64,000 nucleotides of DNA from Cupriavidus gilardii (GCF_008801915.1 NZ_VZOV01000003.1:124001-188000); one strand, 5' to 3'; counted from the first letter of the stretch, positions 20,050 through 29,443 are shown. Notes: generated by a model from the sequence alone, not told the origin. Numbers and translations are program-made.

Positions 20050-21057
20050 TCAGAACCCTTCGAGCACGACCTTGCCGCGCGCGCGGCCGCTTTCGATCAG
20101 CGCATGGGCGCGGCGCAGGTTGGCGGCGGTGATCGTGCCGAAGTGTTCGCCGAGCGTGGTGCGGATCGTGCCGGCGTCGATCAGCTGCGCGACGCGGGTC
20201 AGCAGTTCGTGCTGGCGGATCATGTCCGGCGTCTCGAACATCGGCCGCGCAAACATGAACTCCCAATGCAGCGACAGCGACTTGCGCTTCATCGGCATCA
20301 CGTCGAGCGTGGCGGGATCGTCAATCACCGCGAGCTGACCCTGCGGCGCCAGCACGTCGATCAATTGCGGGTAGTGTTGGTCGGTATGGGTCAGGCTGGC
20401 CACATGCTCGACCTGCGGCACGCCGATGCGCTCCAGTTCTTCACGCAAGGGCCTGGTGTGGTCGATCACGTGATGGGCGCCGAGCGACGTCACCCAGTCG
20501 CGTGTCTCCGGACGCGACGCCGTGCCGATCACGGTCAGGCCGGTCAGCTGGCGCGCGAGCTGGGTCAGGATCGAGCCGACGCCGCCGCCGGCGCCGACGA
20601 TCAGCAGGTGCTGGCCCGCCCCGCCGTGCTCGGCAACGCGCAGCCGGTCGAACAGCAGTTCCCACGCGGTGATCGTCGTCAGCGGCAATGCCGCGGCTTC
20701 GGCGTCCGACAGAGAGGCCGGCTTGCGCGCGGCGATGCGTTCGTCGACGAGGCAGTACTCCGCATTGCTGCCGGCACGCGTGATCGAGCCGGCGAAGTAG
20801 ACGTCGTCGCCCGGCGCGAACAGCGTAACCGCGCTGCCGACGCGGACGACCTTGCCGACCGCGTCCCAGCCCAGCACGCGCATGGCCGCGACCGCGGACG
20901 ATGCCCGGACCTTGGTATCGACCGGGTTGACTGCGATGGCGCGCACCTGCACCAGCAGGTCGCGCGGACCGGGTTCGGGCGTCGGCAGATCGACGTCGAT
21001 CAGCGCGGCCGGGTCGTCGATCGGCAGGCCGTGCTGGAGGTAGGCGATGGCTTTCAT
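20050..21057 (-). CDS. Zinc-type alcohol dehydrogenase-like / quinone oxidoreductase family protein
   Basis: A 335-residue MDR-superfamily oxidoreductase. It has the NADP loop LLIVGAGGGVGSILTQLA and the early VNPVDTKVR motif of the quinone-reductase branch. The structural zinc cysteines are absent, so it is probably zinc-free despite the usual family name. It likely reduces activated double bonds or quinones. It is first in an operon with nfsB and divergent from a LysR regulator; the 114-base gap between them is the probable control region. Confidence 0.85.
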   Translation of the reverse strand: MKAIAYLQHGLPIDDPAALIDVDLPTPEPGPRDLLVQVRAIAVNPVDTKVRASSAVAAMRVLGWDAVGKVVRVGSAVTLFAPGDDVYFAGSITRAGSNAEYCLVDERIAARKPASLSDAEAAALPLTTITAWELLFDRLRVAEHGGAGQHLLIVGAGGGVGSILTQLARQLTGLTVIGTASRPETRDWVTSLGAHHVIDHTRPLREELERIGVPQVEHVASLTHTDQHYPQLIDVLAPQGQLAVIDDPATLDVMPMKRKSLSLHWEFMFARPMFETPDMIRQHELLTRVAQLIDAGTIRTTLGEHFGTITAANLRRAHALIESGRARGKVVLEGF

Positions 21058-21171
21058 GTGGGCTCCGTGACTTGAGGAGAGGGTTTGCCTGGACGGTGCC
21101 GCTATCTTGCGCCGTCGCCGCCTATCCGGTAAGCGGTAAAATCCACCAGCACTTTCTCTCTGCGAGTGAAA

Positions 21172-22092
21172 ATGATCCGCCTCGAAGACCTGACCCTGTT
21201 CGTGCGCAGCGCTGCTCTGGGCAGCTTTTCCAGCGCGGCGCGCGAGGCCGATCTGCTGCCGGGGCAGGTCAGCGCCGCGGTCAAGCGGCTGGAGCGCGAT
21301 CTCGATATCCGCTTGTTCGCGCGCTCGACCCGCAGCCTGCGCCTGACCGCCGAGGGCGAACGCTATCTGCCCTACGCGCAGGAAGTGCTGGCCACGCTGA
21401 ACGAGGGCCGCGACCGGCTGCGCGGCGATGGCGCGGCGCTCAGCGGGCTGCTGCGCGTCACGGCGCCGTCGGATCTTGGGCGCAATGTGCTGCTGCCCTG
21501 GATCACCGAATTTCGCCGCGCCCATCCCGACCTGACGCTGCGGCTCTATCTGTCCGACCACGTGACCGATGTCTTCCGCGATCCGATCGATGTCGCGATC
21601 CGCTACGGGCGCATCGAGGAGGCCAGCTATGTCGCCCTGCCGCTGGCGCCGGAAAACCGCCGCGTGCTGATCGCCTCGCCGGCCTATCTGGCCCGGCATG
21701 GCCGCCCGCAATCGCTTGATGAACTGGCCGCGCATCGCTGCCTGCTGTACCACCTGAGCGGCCGCGTCTACGACAAATGGCCGTTCGAAACCGCGCGCGG
21801 CCGACGCCTGGTCGAGGTCAAGGGCAGCCTGTACACCGACGACGCCGACGTGGTCCGCCGCTGGGCGGTGCAGGGTGAGGGCATCGCCTACAAGTCGTGG
21901 CTCGACGTCTGCGGCGATGTGCAGGCCGGTCGGCTGACCGTGCTGCTGCCGCACGAGCCGGGAGAAAGCACGCCGCTGAATCTGGTCTGCCCGCACCGCA
22001 AGCAGTTCTCGCCGGCCGTGCGGCAATTGCAGGCGTTGCTGAAGGAGCGGTGCGCGGGGCTGACGGCGCTGTATGCGGCGGCGGTGGCTTGA
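21172..22092 (+). CDS. LysR-family transcriptional regulator (probable regulator of the adh-nfsB pair)
   Basis: A 306-residue LysR protein. The N-terminal helix-turn-helix reads SFSSAAREADLLPGQVSAAVKRLE and the C-terminal region is a periplasmic-binding-protein-like effector domain (LLRVTAPSDLGRNVLLPWI). It resembles the PerR/AaeR-like branch often found beside oxidoreductases. Divergent placement next to the alcohol dehydrogenase/nfsB operon suggests it controls that operon. I start at ATG 21172; a GTG six bases upstream is possible. Confidence 0.88.
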   Translation: MIRLEDLTLFVRSAALGSFSSAAREADLLPGQVSAAVKRLERDLDIRLFARSTRSLRLTAEGERYLPYAQEVLATLNEGRDRLRGDGAALSGLLRVTAPSDLGRNVLLPWITEFRRAHPDLTLRLYLSDHVTDVFRDPIDVAIRYGRIEEASYVALPLAPENRRVLIASPAYLARHGRPQSLDELAAHRCLLYHLSGRVYDKWPFETARGRRLVEVKGSLYTDDADVVRRWAVQGEGIAYKSWLDVCGDVQAGRLTVLLPHEPGESTPLNLVCPHRKQFSPAVRQLQALLKERCAGLTALYAAAVA

Positions 22093-22127
22093 GCCGCTTG
22101 TCGCTGCTGCGATCGAAAACCGTCGCG

Positions 22128-23249
22128 TCAGATCTCCGCCGACGCGGCTAGCTCGTAGCTCGTGCTGCGTCCACCAGCCGCTGACTTCTGCAGCACACCG
22201 CGTTCCACCAACTCATTGATGTCGCGCAATGCCGTGTCGTTCGAACATTTGCCGATGGCCGCCCATTTCGCGCTCGTCAGCTTGCCCTCGAAGCCGTCCA
22301 GCAAGCGGTTCAGCACCTTGATTTGCCGCTCGTTCATCGGCACCGTCGCGGCCCGCTGCCAGAAGCGCGCCTTGAGCAGTACCCGATCCAGTGTCTTGTT
22401 GGCCTGCAACACGGCCGCGTGCAACGTCGCGAGAAACCAGGCAAGCCACTGCGTGATATCGAGAGTGCCTTTCTGGGTCCGCTCAAGGATGTCGTAGTAG
22501 GCCTTGCGCTCTCGCTGGATTTGCGCGGAGAGGCTATAGAAGCGCTGCGGCGTGCCGTCGGCGCGCGCAAGCAGCAGATCGCCGATCGCGCGCGCGATAC
22601 GGCCGTTGCCGTCGTCGAACGGGTGCAGGGTGACAAACCAAAGATGGCCCATGCCCGCCTTGAGTAGCGGTGGGTCCTCGCCGGATCCGTTCAGCCAATC
22701 CACGAAGCGTGCCGTCTCGGCTTCGAGGCGGTCGGCAGGCGGTGCTTCGTAATGAACGCGCTGCCTGCCAATGGGCCCGGATACGACCTGCATCGGGCCG
22801 TTGGCGTCGTCCCGCCACGCGGCCACGCGGATTCGGCTCATGCCCGAATAACCAGTCGGGAAGAGGGCGGCATGCCAGCCAAAAAGACGATCGGCATTGA
22901 CCGGCTGCTGGGCGTTGCTCGTGGCATCCAGAATCATGTCCACGACGCCATCGACGTGTCGGTCGGCCGGAGCCAGTGCTCCGATATCGACGCCGAGCCG
23001 ACGGGCCACGGAAGATCGGACCGACGCCACATTCAGCGATTCGCCTTCGATAGCACTCGTCTTCACGACGTCTTCGGTCAGGACCGCGAGGCACGCTTCA
23101 TTTCTGAATCCCATGCCGAGATCGGCCAGTCTGCCAAGCAGAAGGCCCTGAGCGCGGGCGGTCTCCGCCATGGGGGTCGCCAGGGCGGCCAGGTCGTACT
23201 GCCACCGCGGCCAGTGCGGAGATTGCCAGACGTATTCGCCGTAATTCAT
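22128..23249 (-). CDS. Fic-family protein (probable AMP transferase) with N-terminal inhibitory helix
   Basis: A 373-residue protein. Fic proteins move AMP (sometimes other nucleotides) onto hydroxyl groups of target proteins. The full active motif HPFDDGNGRIAR is at 209-220, with the catalytic His209. The self-inhibitory (S/T)xxxE(G/N) motif is at 64-69 (TSAIEG), which marks a class II Fic that is inhibited by its own N-terminus. A DUF4172-type N-terminal region and a C-terminal winged helix (KWAAIGKCSNDTALRDINEL) complete the usual arrangement. No antitoxin gene is adjacent, as expected for class II. Start chosen at MNYGEYVWQ; no strong ribosome site. Confidence 0.88.
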   Translation of the reverse strand: MNYGEYVWQSPHWPRWQYDLAALATPMAETARAQGLLLGRLADLGMGFRNEACLAVLTEDVVKTSAIEGESLNVASVRSSVARRLGVDIGALAPADRHVDGVVDMILDATSNAQQPVNADRLFGWHAALFPTGYSGMSRIRVAAWRDDANGPMQVVSGPIGRQRVHYEAPPADRLEAETARFVDWLNGSGEDPPLLKAGMGHLWFVTLHPFDDGNGRIARAIGDLLLARADGTPQRFYSLSAQIQRERKAYYDILERTQKGTLDITQWLAWFLATLHAAVLQANKTLDRVLLKARFWQRAATVPMNERQIKVLNRLLDGFEGKLTSAKWAAIGKCSNDTALRDINELVERGVLQKSAAGGRSTSYELAASAEI

Positions 23250-23316
23250 GCGGAGATTATGGCGCGTATTTCCTGCACGGTCAAATTTATGACCCAAAAA
23301 GCACATAAAAAGCGAG

Positions 23317-24270
23317 CTAAGCGGCCTTTCCGATCTTTCCAGGCGACCGTCGCGGCATCGCCGGCGGGCTCATCACCGCCGACGGCATCAGGTCGGCAAT
23401 GACCTGCCGCAGCCAGGCATTGGCCGGATCGCGGTGGTAGCGCACGTGCCAATGCTGCTTGACCTGGTAGCGAGGGATCTCGTACGGCAGCGCGAGCAGC
23501 CGGATGGGCTCGCGCGACTGCATCACGGCAGCGTAGTGCCGCGGCACTGTGGCGAGCAGTTCGGTCTCGCCGACGATCTGGGCCAGGGCCAGGAAGCTGG
23601 GCACGTGCAGGGCGACGCGCGGTGACGCGCCATGACCGGCCAGGGCCTTGTCGAGGATGACGGTGTGGCCAGTGCCCGTGGCGGCCACCGTTGCATGCCG
23701 CTCGCGCCGATAGACCGCCTTCGACAGTGTCTTGCCGATGCGAGGATGCGAGCGGCTGGCGATGCAGACAAAGTCCTGCTCGAACAGGGTGCGCTGATAA
23801 AAGCCCGCCTCCAGCTGCGGCATGTAGCCGACCGCGACATCGACCGCGCCTTCCTCGAGCCGCCGCGCGCTGTCGGCGGTGATGCGTTCCGCATCGATGT
23901 CGATGCCCGGCGCATGGCGCTGCAGGTAATTGAGCAGCCGCGGCAGCAAGGCGATTTCACCCAGATCCGTCATGCAGATCCGGAACGAACGCTTCGCCTT
24001 GGCGGGATCGAAGGCCGACCCGGTGCGGGCCTGTTCGAGCATCGCGCGGACCTCGCGCAGCACCTTGTGCAGGGCGTCGGCCCGGGGCGTCGGCAATACC
24101 CCGCGCGCGGTGCGTGTGAACAGCGGATCGCCATAGTAGGCACGCAAGCGGTTCAGCGCCGTGCTCGCCGCGCCTTGCGTCATGCCGAGCTTGTCCGCCG
24201 CGCGCGACACGCTGCCGGCCTTGTAGACCTCGTCGAATACCGCAATCCACTCCAGGTCCAGCGACGCCAT
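23317..24270 (-). CDS. LysR-family transcriptional regulator, divergent from the Bug/amidase pair
   Basis: A 317-residue LysR protein of the NodD/PcpR-like branch: SLDLEWIAVFDEVYKAGSVS, then the recognition helix TQGAASTALNRLR. The effector domain starts RSFRICMTDLGEIALLP. It is divergent from a Bug receptor and amidase with 116 bases between starts, so it likely controls them in response to their substrate. The extreme C-terminus is Pro/Arg rich. Confidence 0.88.
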   Translation of the reverse strand: MASLDLEWIAVFDEVYKAGSVSRAADKLGMTQGAASTALNRLRAYYGDPLFTRTARGVLPTPRADALHKVLREVRAMLEQARTGSAFDPAKAKRSFRICMTDLGEIALLPRLLNYLQRHAPGIDIDAERITADSARRLEEGAVDVAVGYMPQLEAGFYQRTLFEQDFVCIASRSHPRIGKTLSKAVYRRERHATVAATGTGHTVILDKALAGHGASPRVALHVPSFLALAQIVGETELLATVPRHYAAVMQSREPIRLLALPYEIPRYQVKQHWHVRYHRDPANAWLRQVIADLMPSAVMSPPAMPRRSPGKIGKAA

Positions 24271-24386
24271 CGGATGTCTCCGCACAGGGATATCGAAAAA
24301 TTGGATAGATGGTATTCCGCTGCGCTGTTGCTCGCGAGGTCGGCCGGCACAAGAATGGGTTGCATCGAACCGGGGAGGAGACAGCG

Positions 24387-25466
24387 ATGATTCCCAGCAC
24401 CAGAGTTTCGCCCACCAGAGGCCCCGCAGTGCGCTCGACCAACGCCAAGGCATCGACGCGGCGCCCGTGGACCGTCCTCGTCCTCGAAGGCATCGCGGCG
24501 ACGCTGCTGGCGGTCGCCTTGCTGACGCCGGCCTTGCCAAGGCCGGCATTCGCCGCCGGCAACGGCGCCTTTCCGACCAAACCGGTGACCATCGTCAGCA
24601 CGTTCTCGGCGGGCAGCGGACCGGATGCGATGATGCGCGCCGTCGCCGAAAAACTGGCGCTCCAATGGAAGACGCCCGTCGTCATCGAGAACCGGCCGGG
24701 CGGCGCGGGCTTCATTGCCATCAATGCGGCGCGCGCGGCGGCGCCGGACGGCCATACGCTGCTGCTGCACGATGGCGATGCGTTGAGCGCGCTGCCGCAT
24801 CTGTTCAAGAGCCGCAATTTCCGCGTGTTCGATGCCTTCGAGCCGGTCGGCGTGCTCTACAGCACGCCGTTCTTTGTGGTGGTGCCGTCGTCCTCCCCGT
24901 GGAAGAACGTCGGCGATCTGCTGGCGGCCGCGAAGGCCAGGCCGGGCAAGGTCAGTTATGGGACCTGGGGCGTCGGCAGCACGGCGCATCTGCAGTCCGC
25001 GCTGCTGGCGAACCAGGCCGGCGTCAGCATGCTGCACGTGCCGTACAAGGAGATGGGGCAGCTCTATACCGGCGTCAGCACGGGCGAAACCGACTGGGCC
25101 CTGGGGGCGATGGCATCGACAGAGTTCGTCTATCAGTCCGGTCGCGTCCGCTATCTCGCGGTGACGAGCCCGCAGCGGCTGCCTGCCATGCCCGATGTGC
25201 CGACACTGGCCGAGTCCGGCGGTCCGGCCAATGCGGTGCCCAGCGGTTTCGTCGCGCTGCTGGCGCCGAAGGGCACGTCCGCGGCGATTCTCGACCGGAT
25301 CAACAAGGACCTGCTCACCGCCGCCAGCCCGGACGTGCAGGCGCGCTACAAGACCTTCAGTTTCGAGGCCACGCCGTGGAGCGGCGCGCAGATGCGCCGT
25401 GCGATCGAGGCGCGCAGCGCCACCTATGAGCAGGTCGTCCGCCAGAACGGCATCAAGCTCGATTGA
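24387..25466 (+). CDS. Tripartite tricarboxylate transporter (Bug) family solute receptor
   Basis: A 359-residue periplasmic receptor. A long basic head (to about residue 27) and a hydrophobic span end at PAFAAGNG, the likely cleavage site. The Bug fold signature is PTKPVTIVSTFSAGSGPDAM, then VVIENRPGGAGFIA and SYGTWGVGSTAHL. Burkholderiales carry many such orphan receptors; no TctAB membrane genes are here. Its partner is the amidase gene downstream, so it may sense or bind an amide. GGGGAGGAG lies just before the ATG. Confidence 0.88.
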   Translation: MIPSTRVSPTRGPAVRSTNAKASTRRPWTVLVLEGIAATLLAVALLTPALPRPAFAAGNGAFPTKPVTIVSTFSAGSGPDAMMRAVAEKLALQWKTPVVIENRPGGAGFIAINAARAAAPDGHTLLLHDGDALSALPHLFKSRNFRVFDAFEPVGVLYSTPFFVVVPSSSPWKNVGDLLAAAKARPGKVSYGTWGVGSTAHLQSALLANQAGVSMLHVPYKEMGQLYTGVSTGETDWALGAMASTEFVYQSGRVRYLAVTSPQRLPAMPDVPTLAESGGPANAVPSGFVALLAPKGTSAAILDRINKDLLTAASPDVQARYKTFSFEATPWSGAQMRRAIEARSATYEQVVRQNGIKLD

Positions 25467-25478
25467 GAACGGACGAGC

Positions 25479-26939
25479 ATGCGAAAGAAGCCCAACGACA
25501 TCGGCCCCGCAGCCCGGGCAGCCTCGCTGCCGGCGGCATTGTGGCAATGGGACGTCGCCGACATGGCGGCGCAGATTCGCGCCGGCACGGTGTCGAGCGT
25601 GGAGGCGGTCCACAGCGTGTATGAGCGCATCGACGCCATCAATCCGCGTCTCAATGCGATCGTCCATGCGGATCGAGAGCGGGCGTTCGAAGCGGCAAGG
25701 CGGGCCGACGCATTGCGTTCGGCTTCGCCCGACCTGCTCGGACCGCTGCATGGCGTACCGGTGACGATCAAGCTCAACGCCGACGTCGAAGGCGAGGCGA
25801 CGACCAACGGCGTGCCGGCCTACCGCAGCCGCGTGGCGCGCGAGGATGGTCCCGTCGTCGCGAACCTGCGGCGCGCCGGTGCGATCGTGGTCGGGCGGAC
25901 CAATGTGCCGCCCTTCTCGTTTCGCTGGTTCACCGAGAACCCGCTGCACGGCAGGACGCACAATCCCTGGAACGCCGATATCACGTCGGGAGGGTCCAGC
26001 GGCGGCGCGGCGGTCGCGGTAGCCGCGGGCATGGGCGGGCTCGCGCACGGCACCGACATCGCCGGGTCGATCCGCTATCCGGCCTATGTCAACGGCGTGG
26101 TCGGCTTGCGCCCCACGCCCGGACGCGTGCCGGCCTGTCAGCCGACCGCCGATCCGCGCCTCGCCGGCCTGCAGCTGTTCTCGGCGCAGGGGCCGCTGGC
26201 GCGATGCGTGGACGACGTCGAACTCGGATTCCGTGCCATGGCTTCGAGCGGATCGTGCGATCCGACATGGGTCGGCATGCCGCTGGATGCCCCGGACGAC
26301 GCGGCGCCTGTCAGCGTGGCCTGCGTGGACGAGATTCCAGGCATCCGGCTCGCTCCGGAAGTGGTACGCGCCCTTGGGAAGGCAGCCAGCGCGCTGCAGG
26401 CGGCCGGCTACCGCGTCGAACGCGCCGTGCCGCCGCGGCTCGACGAAGCGCTGGATATCTGGCTGGCCATCGTGATGACGGAAGTCCGGCTGGGGATGAT
26501 GGCCGCCGTGGAGGCGACGCGCGACCCGACGATCATCGCGTCGGTGAGAAACATGGCCGCGTGCGCGCCGCCGCCAGACCTGCGCACCTATGCCGCGGCC
26601 TTCGCGCGGCGCGATGCGCTTCGGCGCGAATGGAATGCGTTCCTCGACCGCTATCCGCTGGTGCTGATGCCGACATCCTTCCGTGCGCCGATGCCGTGGG
26701 GCGAGGATCTGCACGATCTCGAGCGGATGCAGATGCTGCTGCGGGATCAGTCCCCGTTGATCGGCGTCGCCGCGATGAGCCTGCCGGGTTTGCACGTGCC
26801 AACCGGTATCGACAACGGACTGCCGAGCGGCGTGCAGCTGGTGGCCGCAAGCTTCCGCGAACAGCGGCTGCTCGCAGCCGGCAGGGTGATCGAGCGGGAT
26901 GCGGGGATGCCGAGGTCCTATGACGCGCTGGAACGGTGA
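25479..26939 (+). CDS. Amidase signature family hydrolase
   Basis: A 486-residue amidase. The Ser-cisSer-Lys triad is visible: Lys98 in VTIKLNAD, the cis-serine in GGSSGG (173-174) and the nucleophile Ser197 in TDIAGSIRYP. The family's GAIVVGRTNVPPF segment is at about 134-146. It hydrolyses an amide or carbamate whose identity cannot be seen; fatty-acid amide-type and indoleacetamide-type enzymes share these motifs. It starts 12 bases after the Bug receptor in the same operon. Confidence 0.9.
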   Translation: MRKKPNDIGPAARAASLPAALWQWDVADMAAQIRAGTVSSVEAVHSVYERIDAINPRLNAIVHADRERAFEAARRADALRSASPDLLGPLHGVPVTIKLNADVEGEATTNGVPAYRSRVAREDGPVVANLRRAGAIVVGRTNVPPFSFRWFTENPLHGRTHNPWNADITSGGSSGGAAVAVAAGMGGLAHGTDIAGSIRYPAYVNGVVGLRPTPGRVPACQPTADPRLAGLQLFSAQGPLARCVDDVELGFRAMASSGSCDPTWVGMPLDAPDDAAPVSVACVDEIPGIRLAPEVVRALGKAASALQAAGYRVERAVPPRLDEALDIWLAIVMTEVRLGMMAAVEATRDPTIIASVRNMAACAPPPDLRTYAAAFARRDALRREWNAFLDRYPLVLMPTSFRAPMPWGEDLHDLERMQMLLRDQSPLIGVAAMSLPGLHVPTGIDNGLPSGVQLVAASFREQRLLAAGRVIERDAGMPRSYDALER

Positions 26940-26942
26940 GCC

Positions 26943-27188
26943 ATGGACGCGCGCGTCACGCTGGCCACGCGCAAGATCGTGGCGAAGGACGCGGCCGCCG
27001 ACTGGTTGCTGCCGCGCCTGCCGCAGGCCCAGCGCGCGCTATTGGCGACGGCACGCGATGCCTATCGTGGCGAAGGCGGCGATGGCGCCGATGAGGCCTG
27101 GCACGAACGCGGGGCCCACGTCCGCGCATGGGTCGACGATGTCAGCCAGGCGATCGCGCGGATGCTGCGGGAAGGCGGCGCCGCATGA
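26943..27188 (+). pseudogene. C-terminal remnant of an AadA-type aminoglycoside nucleotidyltransferase
   Basis: An 81-residue frame 3 bases after the amidase stop. Its segment KIVAKDAAADWLLPRLP, then ARDAYRGEG, lines up with the C-terminal domain of AadA adenylyltransferases (KIAPKDVAADWAMERLP, then ARQAYLGQE). The match continues to the end. The N-terminal nucleotidyltransferase domain with the GSxxxGxxxxxSDxD site is missing, so it cannot act as AadA. It looks like a 5'-deleted gene fused to the end of the amidase operon. The alignment is from memory. Confidence 0.6.
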
Positions 27189-27207
27189 TCGCGCACGCCA
27201 TCGCTCG

Positions 27208-28431
27208 CTAGGCGGTGCGTTTCGGCTGGACCGCCATCAGCACCAGCGCGATCACCGCCAGGGCCAATGGGGCGAACGATACCCACAACACCGTATCCCA
27301 GTCGTAGGCCGCCAACAGTCCCCCGGAGGCAAACGAGCCGAGCGCCATCGTGCCGAAGACGATGAAATCGTTGAAGGACTGCACCTTGTTCTTTTCCTCC
27401 GGCCGATGGCATTCCAGCACCAGCGCCGAGGCGCCCACGAAGCCGAAGTTCCAGCCCAGTCCGAGGAGGATCAAGGTCAGCCAGAAGTGGGCCACATCGA
27501 TGCCGGTCAGGCCGATCGCAGCCGAAACGCCGGTCAGCAGCAGGCCCGCCGTGACGACGCGCTGCGCGCCGAAGCGCGTAATCAGCCGGCCCGTGAAGAA
27601 GCTCGGTCCATACATTGCGATCACGTGCCACTGCAGGCCGAGGTTGGCGTTCTCCTGCGAATGGCCGCACAGATGCATTGCCAGCGGCGCCGCGGTCATC
27701 AGGAAGTTCATCAGCATGTAGGTCACGGCCCCGCACATGACCGCGGTGACGAACAGCGGCTGGCGCGCGATCGTCGACAGCGGGCGGCCCTTCGCGACTT
27801 CCGCCGCCGTCGGCATCGGCAGCCGCACGCCCCACAGCACCAACGCGGACACCAGCGCGACGACGGCCTGCATGACGAAGGTCGCCGCAAACATGTGCGG
27901 CGGCCACAGATGCATCGTGTGCGTGACCAGCTGTGGTCCGACGACGCCGGCAACAACGCCGCCTCCCATCACGAAGGACAGCGCACGCGGGCGCAGCGCC
28001 GGCGAGACGCCGTCGGCCGCGGCGAAGCGGAACGACAGCACGACGGCCGCATAGGCGCCGCCGAAGAACGTCGCCAGGCAGAACAGCCAGAACGAGCTCC
28101 ACACGACGGCGGCGGCCGCCAGCAAACCGACCAGCACGCCGCAGGCGGTGCCGGCGAGGAACGAGGCGCGTCGGCCGTACCGGCGCGCGATCGCGCCCGT
28201 TGGCAGGATGCATGCCGCCATGCCGACGACGAAGATCGAAATGGGCAGCGTGGCCAGCGTCTTGTCCGGGGCCAGCATGTCGCCGACGATCGCGCCGGTC
28301 GCATAGACCACGACGGAATTGGCACCGGCCAGCGCCTGCGCGACGGTCAGGCGCAGGATATTGCCGCGCTGGTCGCGCTCGGAGAGTTCGGCGACGGATT
28401 CGCTCAGTGCGGCAGGGGCGGCGTTCGACAA
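27208..28431 (-). CDS. MFS transporter
   Basis: A 407-residue inner-membrane carrier with about 12 hydrophobic spans. The MFS loop between spans 2 and 3 reads GAIARRYGRRASFLAG. In the second half GRLITRFGAQRV plays the same role. The protein seems to begin at a TTG codon (28431, with GAGG 8 bases upstream), giving SNAAPAALSESV; an ATG 105 bases further up would add a low-complexity head. Substrate unknown. It converges on the aadA remnant and is divergent from lysE, with an inverted repeat in the spacer. Confidence 0.82.
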   Translation of the reverse strand: MSNAAPAALSESVAELSERDQRGNILRLTVAQALAGANSVVVYATGAIVGDMLAPDKTLATLPISIFVVGMAACILPTGAIARRYGRRASFLAGTACGVLVGLLAAAAVVWSSFWLFCLATFFGGAYAAVVLSFRFAAADGVSPALRPRALSFVMGGGVVAGVVGPQLVTHTMHLWPPHMFAATFVMQAVVALVSALVLWGVRLPMPTAAEVAKGRPLSTIARQPLFVTAVMCGAVTYMLMNFLMTAAPLAMHLCGHSQENANLGLQWHVIAMYGPSFFTGRLITRFGAQRVVTAGLLLTGVSAAIGLTGIDVAHFWLTLILLGLGWNFGFVGASALVLECHRPEEKNKVQSFNDFIVFGTMALGSFASGGLLAAYDWDTVLWVSFAPLALAVIALVLMAVQPKRTA

Positions 28432-28548
28432 GACAATACCTCGGAGAAATGGGGATTCGCGCTCGGGACCGTGGGTCGATGGCGGAGTTCCGGCGGGACG
28501 ACAGGCGATTGTTGGCGGATTATCCCCGACCTGCAAACAAGATTAAGT

Positions 28549-28578
28549 ATCGATCAGCGAAAGAATCGCTTTATCGAT
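28549..28578. promoter_or_regulatory. Inverted repeat between the divergent MFS and LysE genes
   Basis: ATCGAT and AGCGA on the left (28549-28560) pair with TCGCT and ATCGAT on the right (28566-28578) around AAGAA. The site is in the 293-base spacer between two divergent exporters/carriers and may be an operator; no regulator gene is adjacent. I see nothing else in this spacer. Confidence 0.35.
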
Positions 28579-28724
28579 GCGGAAGTCGTCGCGCAGGAGT
28601 CGATCGGAGCAGCGGCGCCCGAGCAAGGGAACAACATGCTGCACCGCACGACCGGGCGAGAAATGGTCCTGCGGTAGAGTAACGGTTCTTCTTCCCCCGA
28701 TGCTCGCCATATGGAGACCGAGCC

Positions 28725-29375
28725 ATGGAATTCGTTATCCCCAGTACCGCAAATCTGGTTCTGTTCGTCAGCGCCGCCCTGGTGTTGTTGGTGATTCCAG
28801 GCCCGGCCGTGCTGTACATCATCGCGCAGTCGGTGGAGCAGGGCCGCAAGGCCGGGATGGTGTCGGATCTCGGCATCCATACGGCCACGCTGGTCCACGT
28901 GCTGGCCGCCGCGCTGGGGCTGTCCGCGTTGCTGGCCTCGTCCGCCGTGGCGTTCAGCATCCTGAAGTATGCCGGTGCCGCCTATCTGATCTGGCTGGGG
29001 TTGAAGAAGATCTTCGGCCGTCCGGCGCCGGTCGTCGTCGATGCGGTGCCGCAGCAGCGGCGCTACGCGCGGCTGTTCCGCGACGGCTTCATCGTCAATC
29101 TGCTCAATCCCAAGACGGCGCTGTTCTTCCTGGCCTTCCTGCCGCAGTTCGTCGACGTCAGCCGTGGCCACGTGGCGATGCAGATCGTCTTTCTCGGCCT
29201 GTTGTTCACGCTGCTCGGCCTGATCAGCGATGCGTGCTACGCGCTGGCCGCAAGTGCGGCGGGCCGCTGGCTGCGCCAAAGCCGCGGCTATCTGACGTTC
29301 GAGCGCTACGTCGGCGGCACGCTGCTGGTCGGATTGGGCATTGCTGCCGCATTCTCTGGACCCAACAAGAAGTAA
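28725..29375 (+). CDS. LysE/RhtB-family amino acid or small-molecule exporter
   Basis: A 216-residue membrane protein with about six hydrophobic spans. The family start LVLLVIPGPAVLYIIAQSVEQGRKAG and the middle DGFIVNLLNPKTALFFLAFLPQFVD are textbook RhtB. It probably exports an amino acid such as threonine, homoserine or leucine analogues; the true substrate cannot be told. It is monocistronic and converges on denD. Confidence 0.9.
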   Translation: MEFVIPSTANLVLFVSAALVLLVIPGPAVLYIIAQSVEQGRKAGMVSDLGIHTATLVHVLAAALGLSALLASSAVAFSILKYAGAAYLIWLGLKKIFGRPAPVVVDAVPQQRRYARLFRDGFIVNLLNPKTALFFLAFLPQFVDVSRGHVAMQIVFLGLLFTLLGLISDACYALAASAAGRWLRQSRGYLTFERYVGGTLLVGLGIAAAFSGPNKK

Positions 29376-29399
29376 GTCTCGAAAAGAGCAAGTCCCGGA

Positions 29400-29440
29400 A
29401 AGCGAGCCAGCTGCGCGAACGGCGCTGCCGCCGCTCGCTT
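29400..29440. terminator. Hairpin between lysE-like gene and denD (convergent)
   Basis: An 8-bp stem AAGCGAGC (29400-29407) / GCTCGCTT (29433-29440), with further GC pairing inside the loop. It lies between converging stops. No T-run, so the strength is uncertain. Confidence 0.4.
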
Positions 29441-29443
29441 GCC

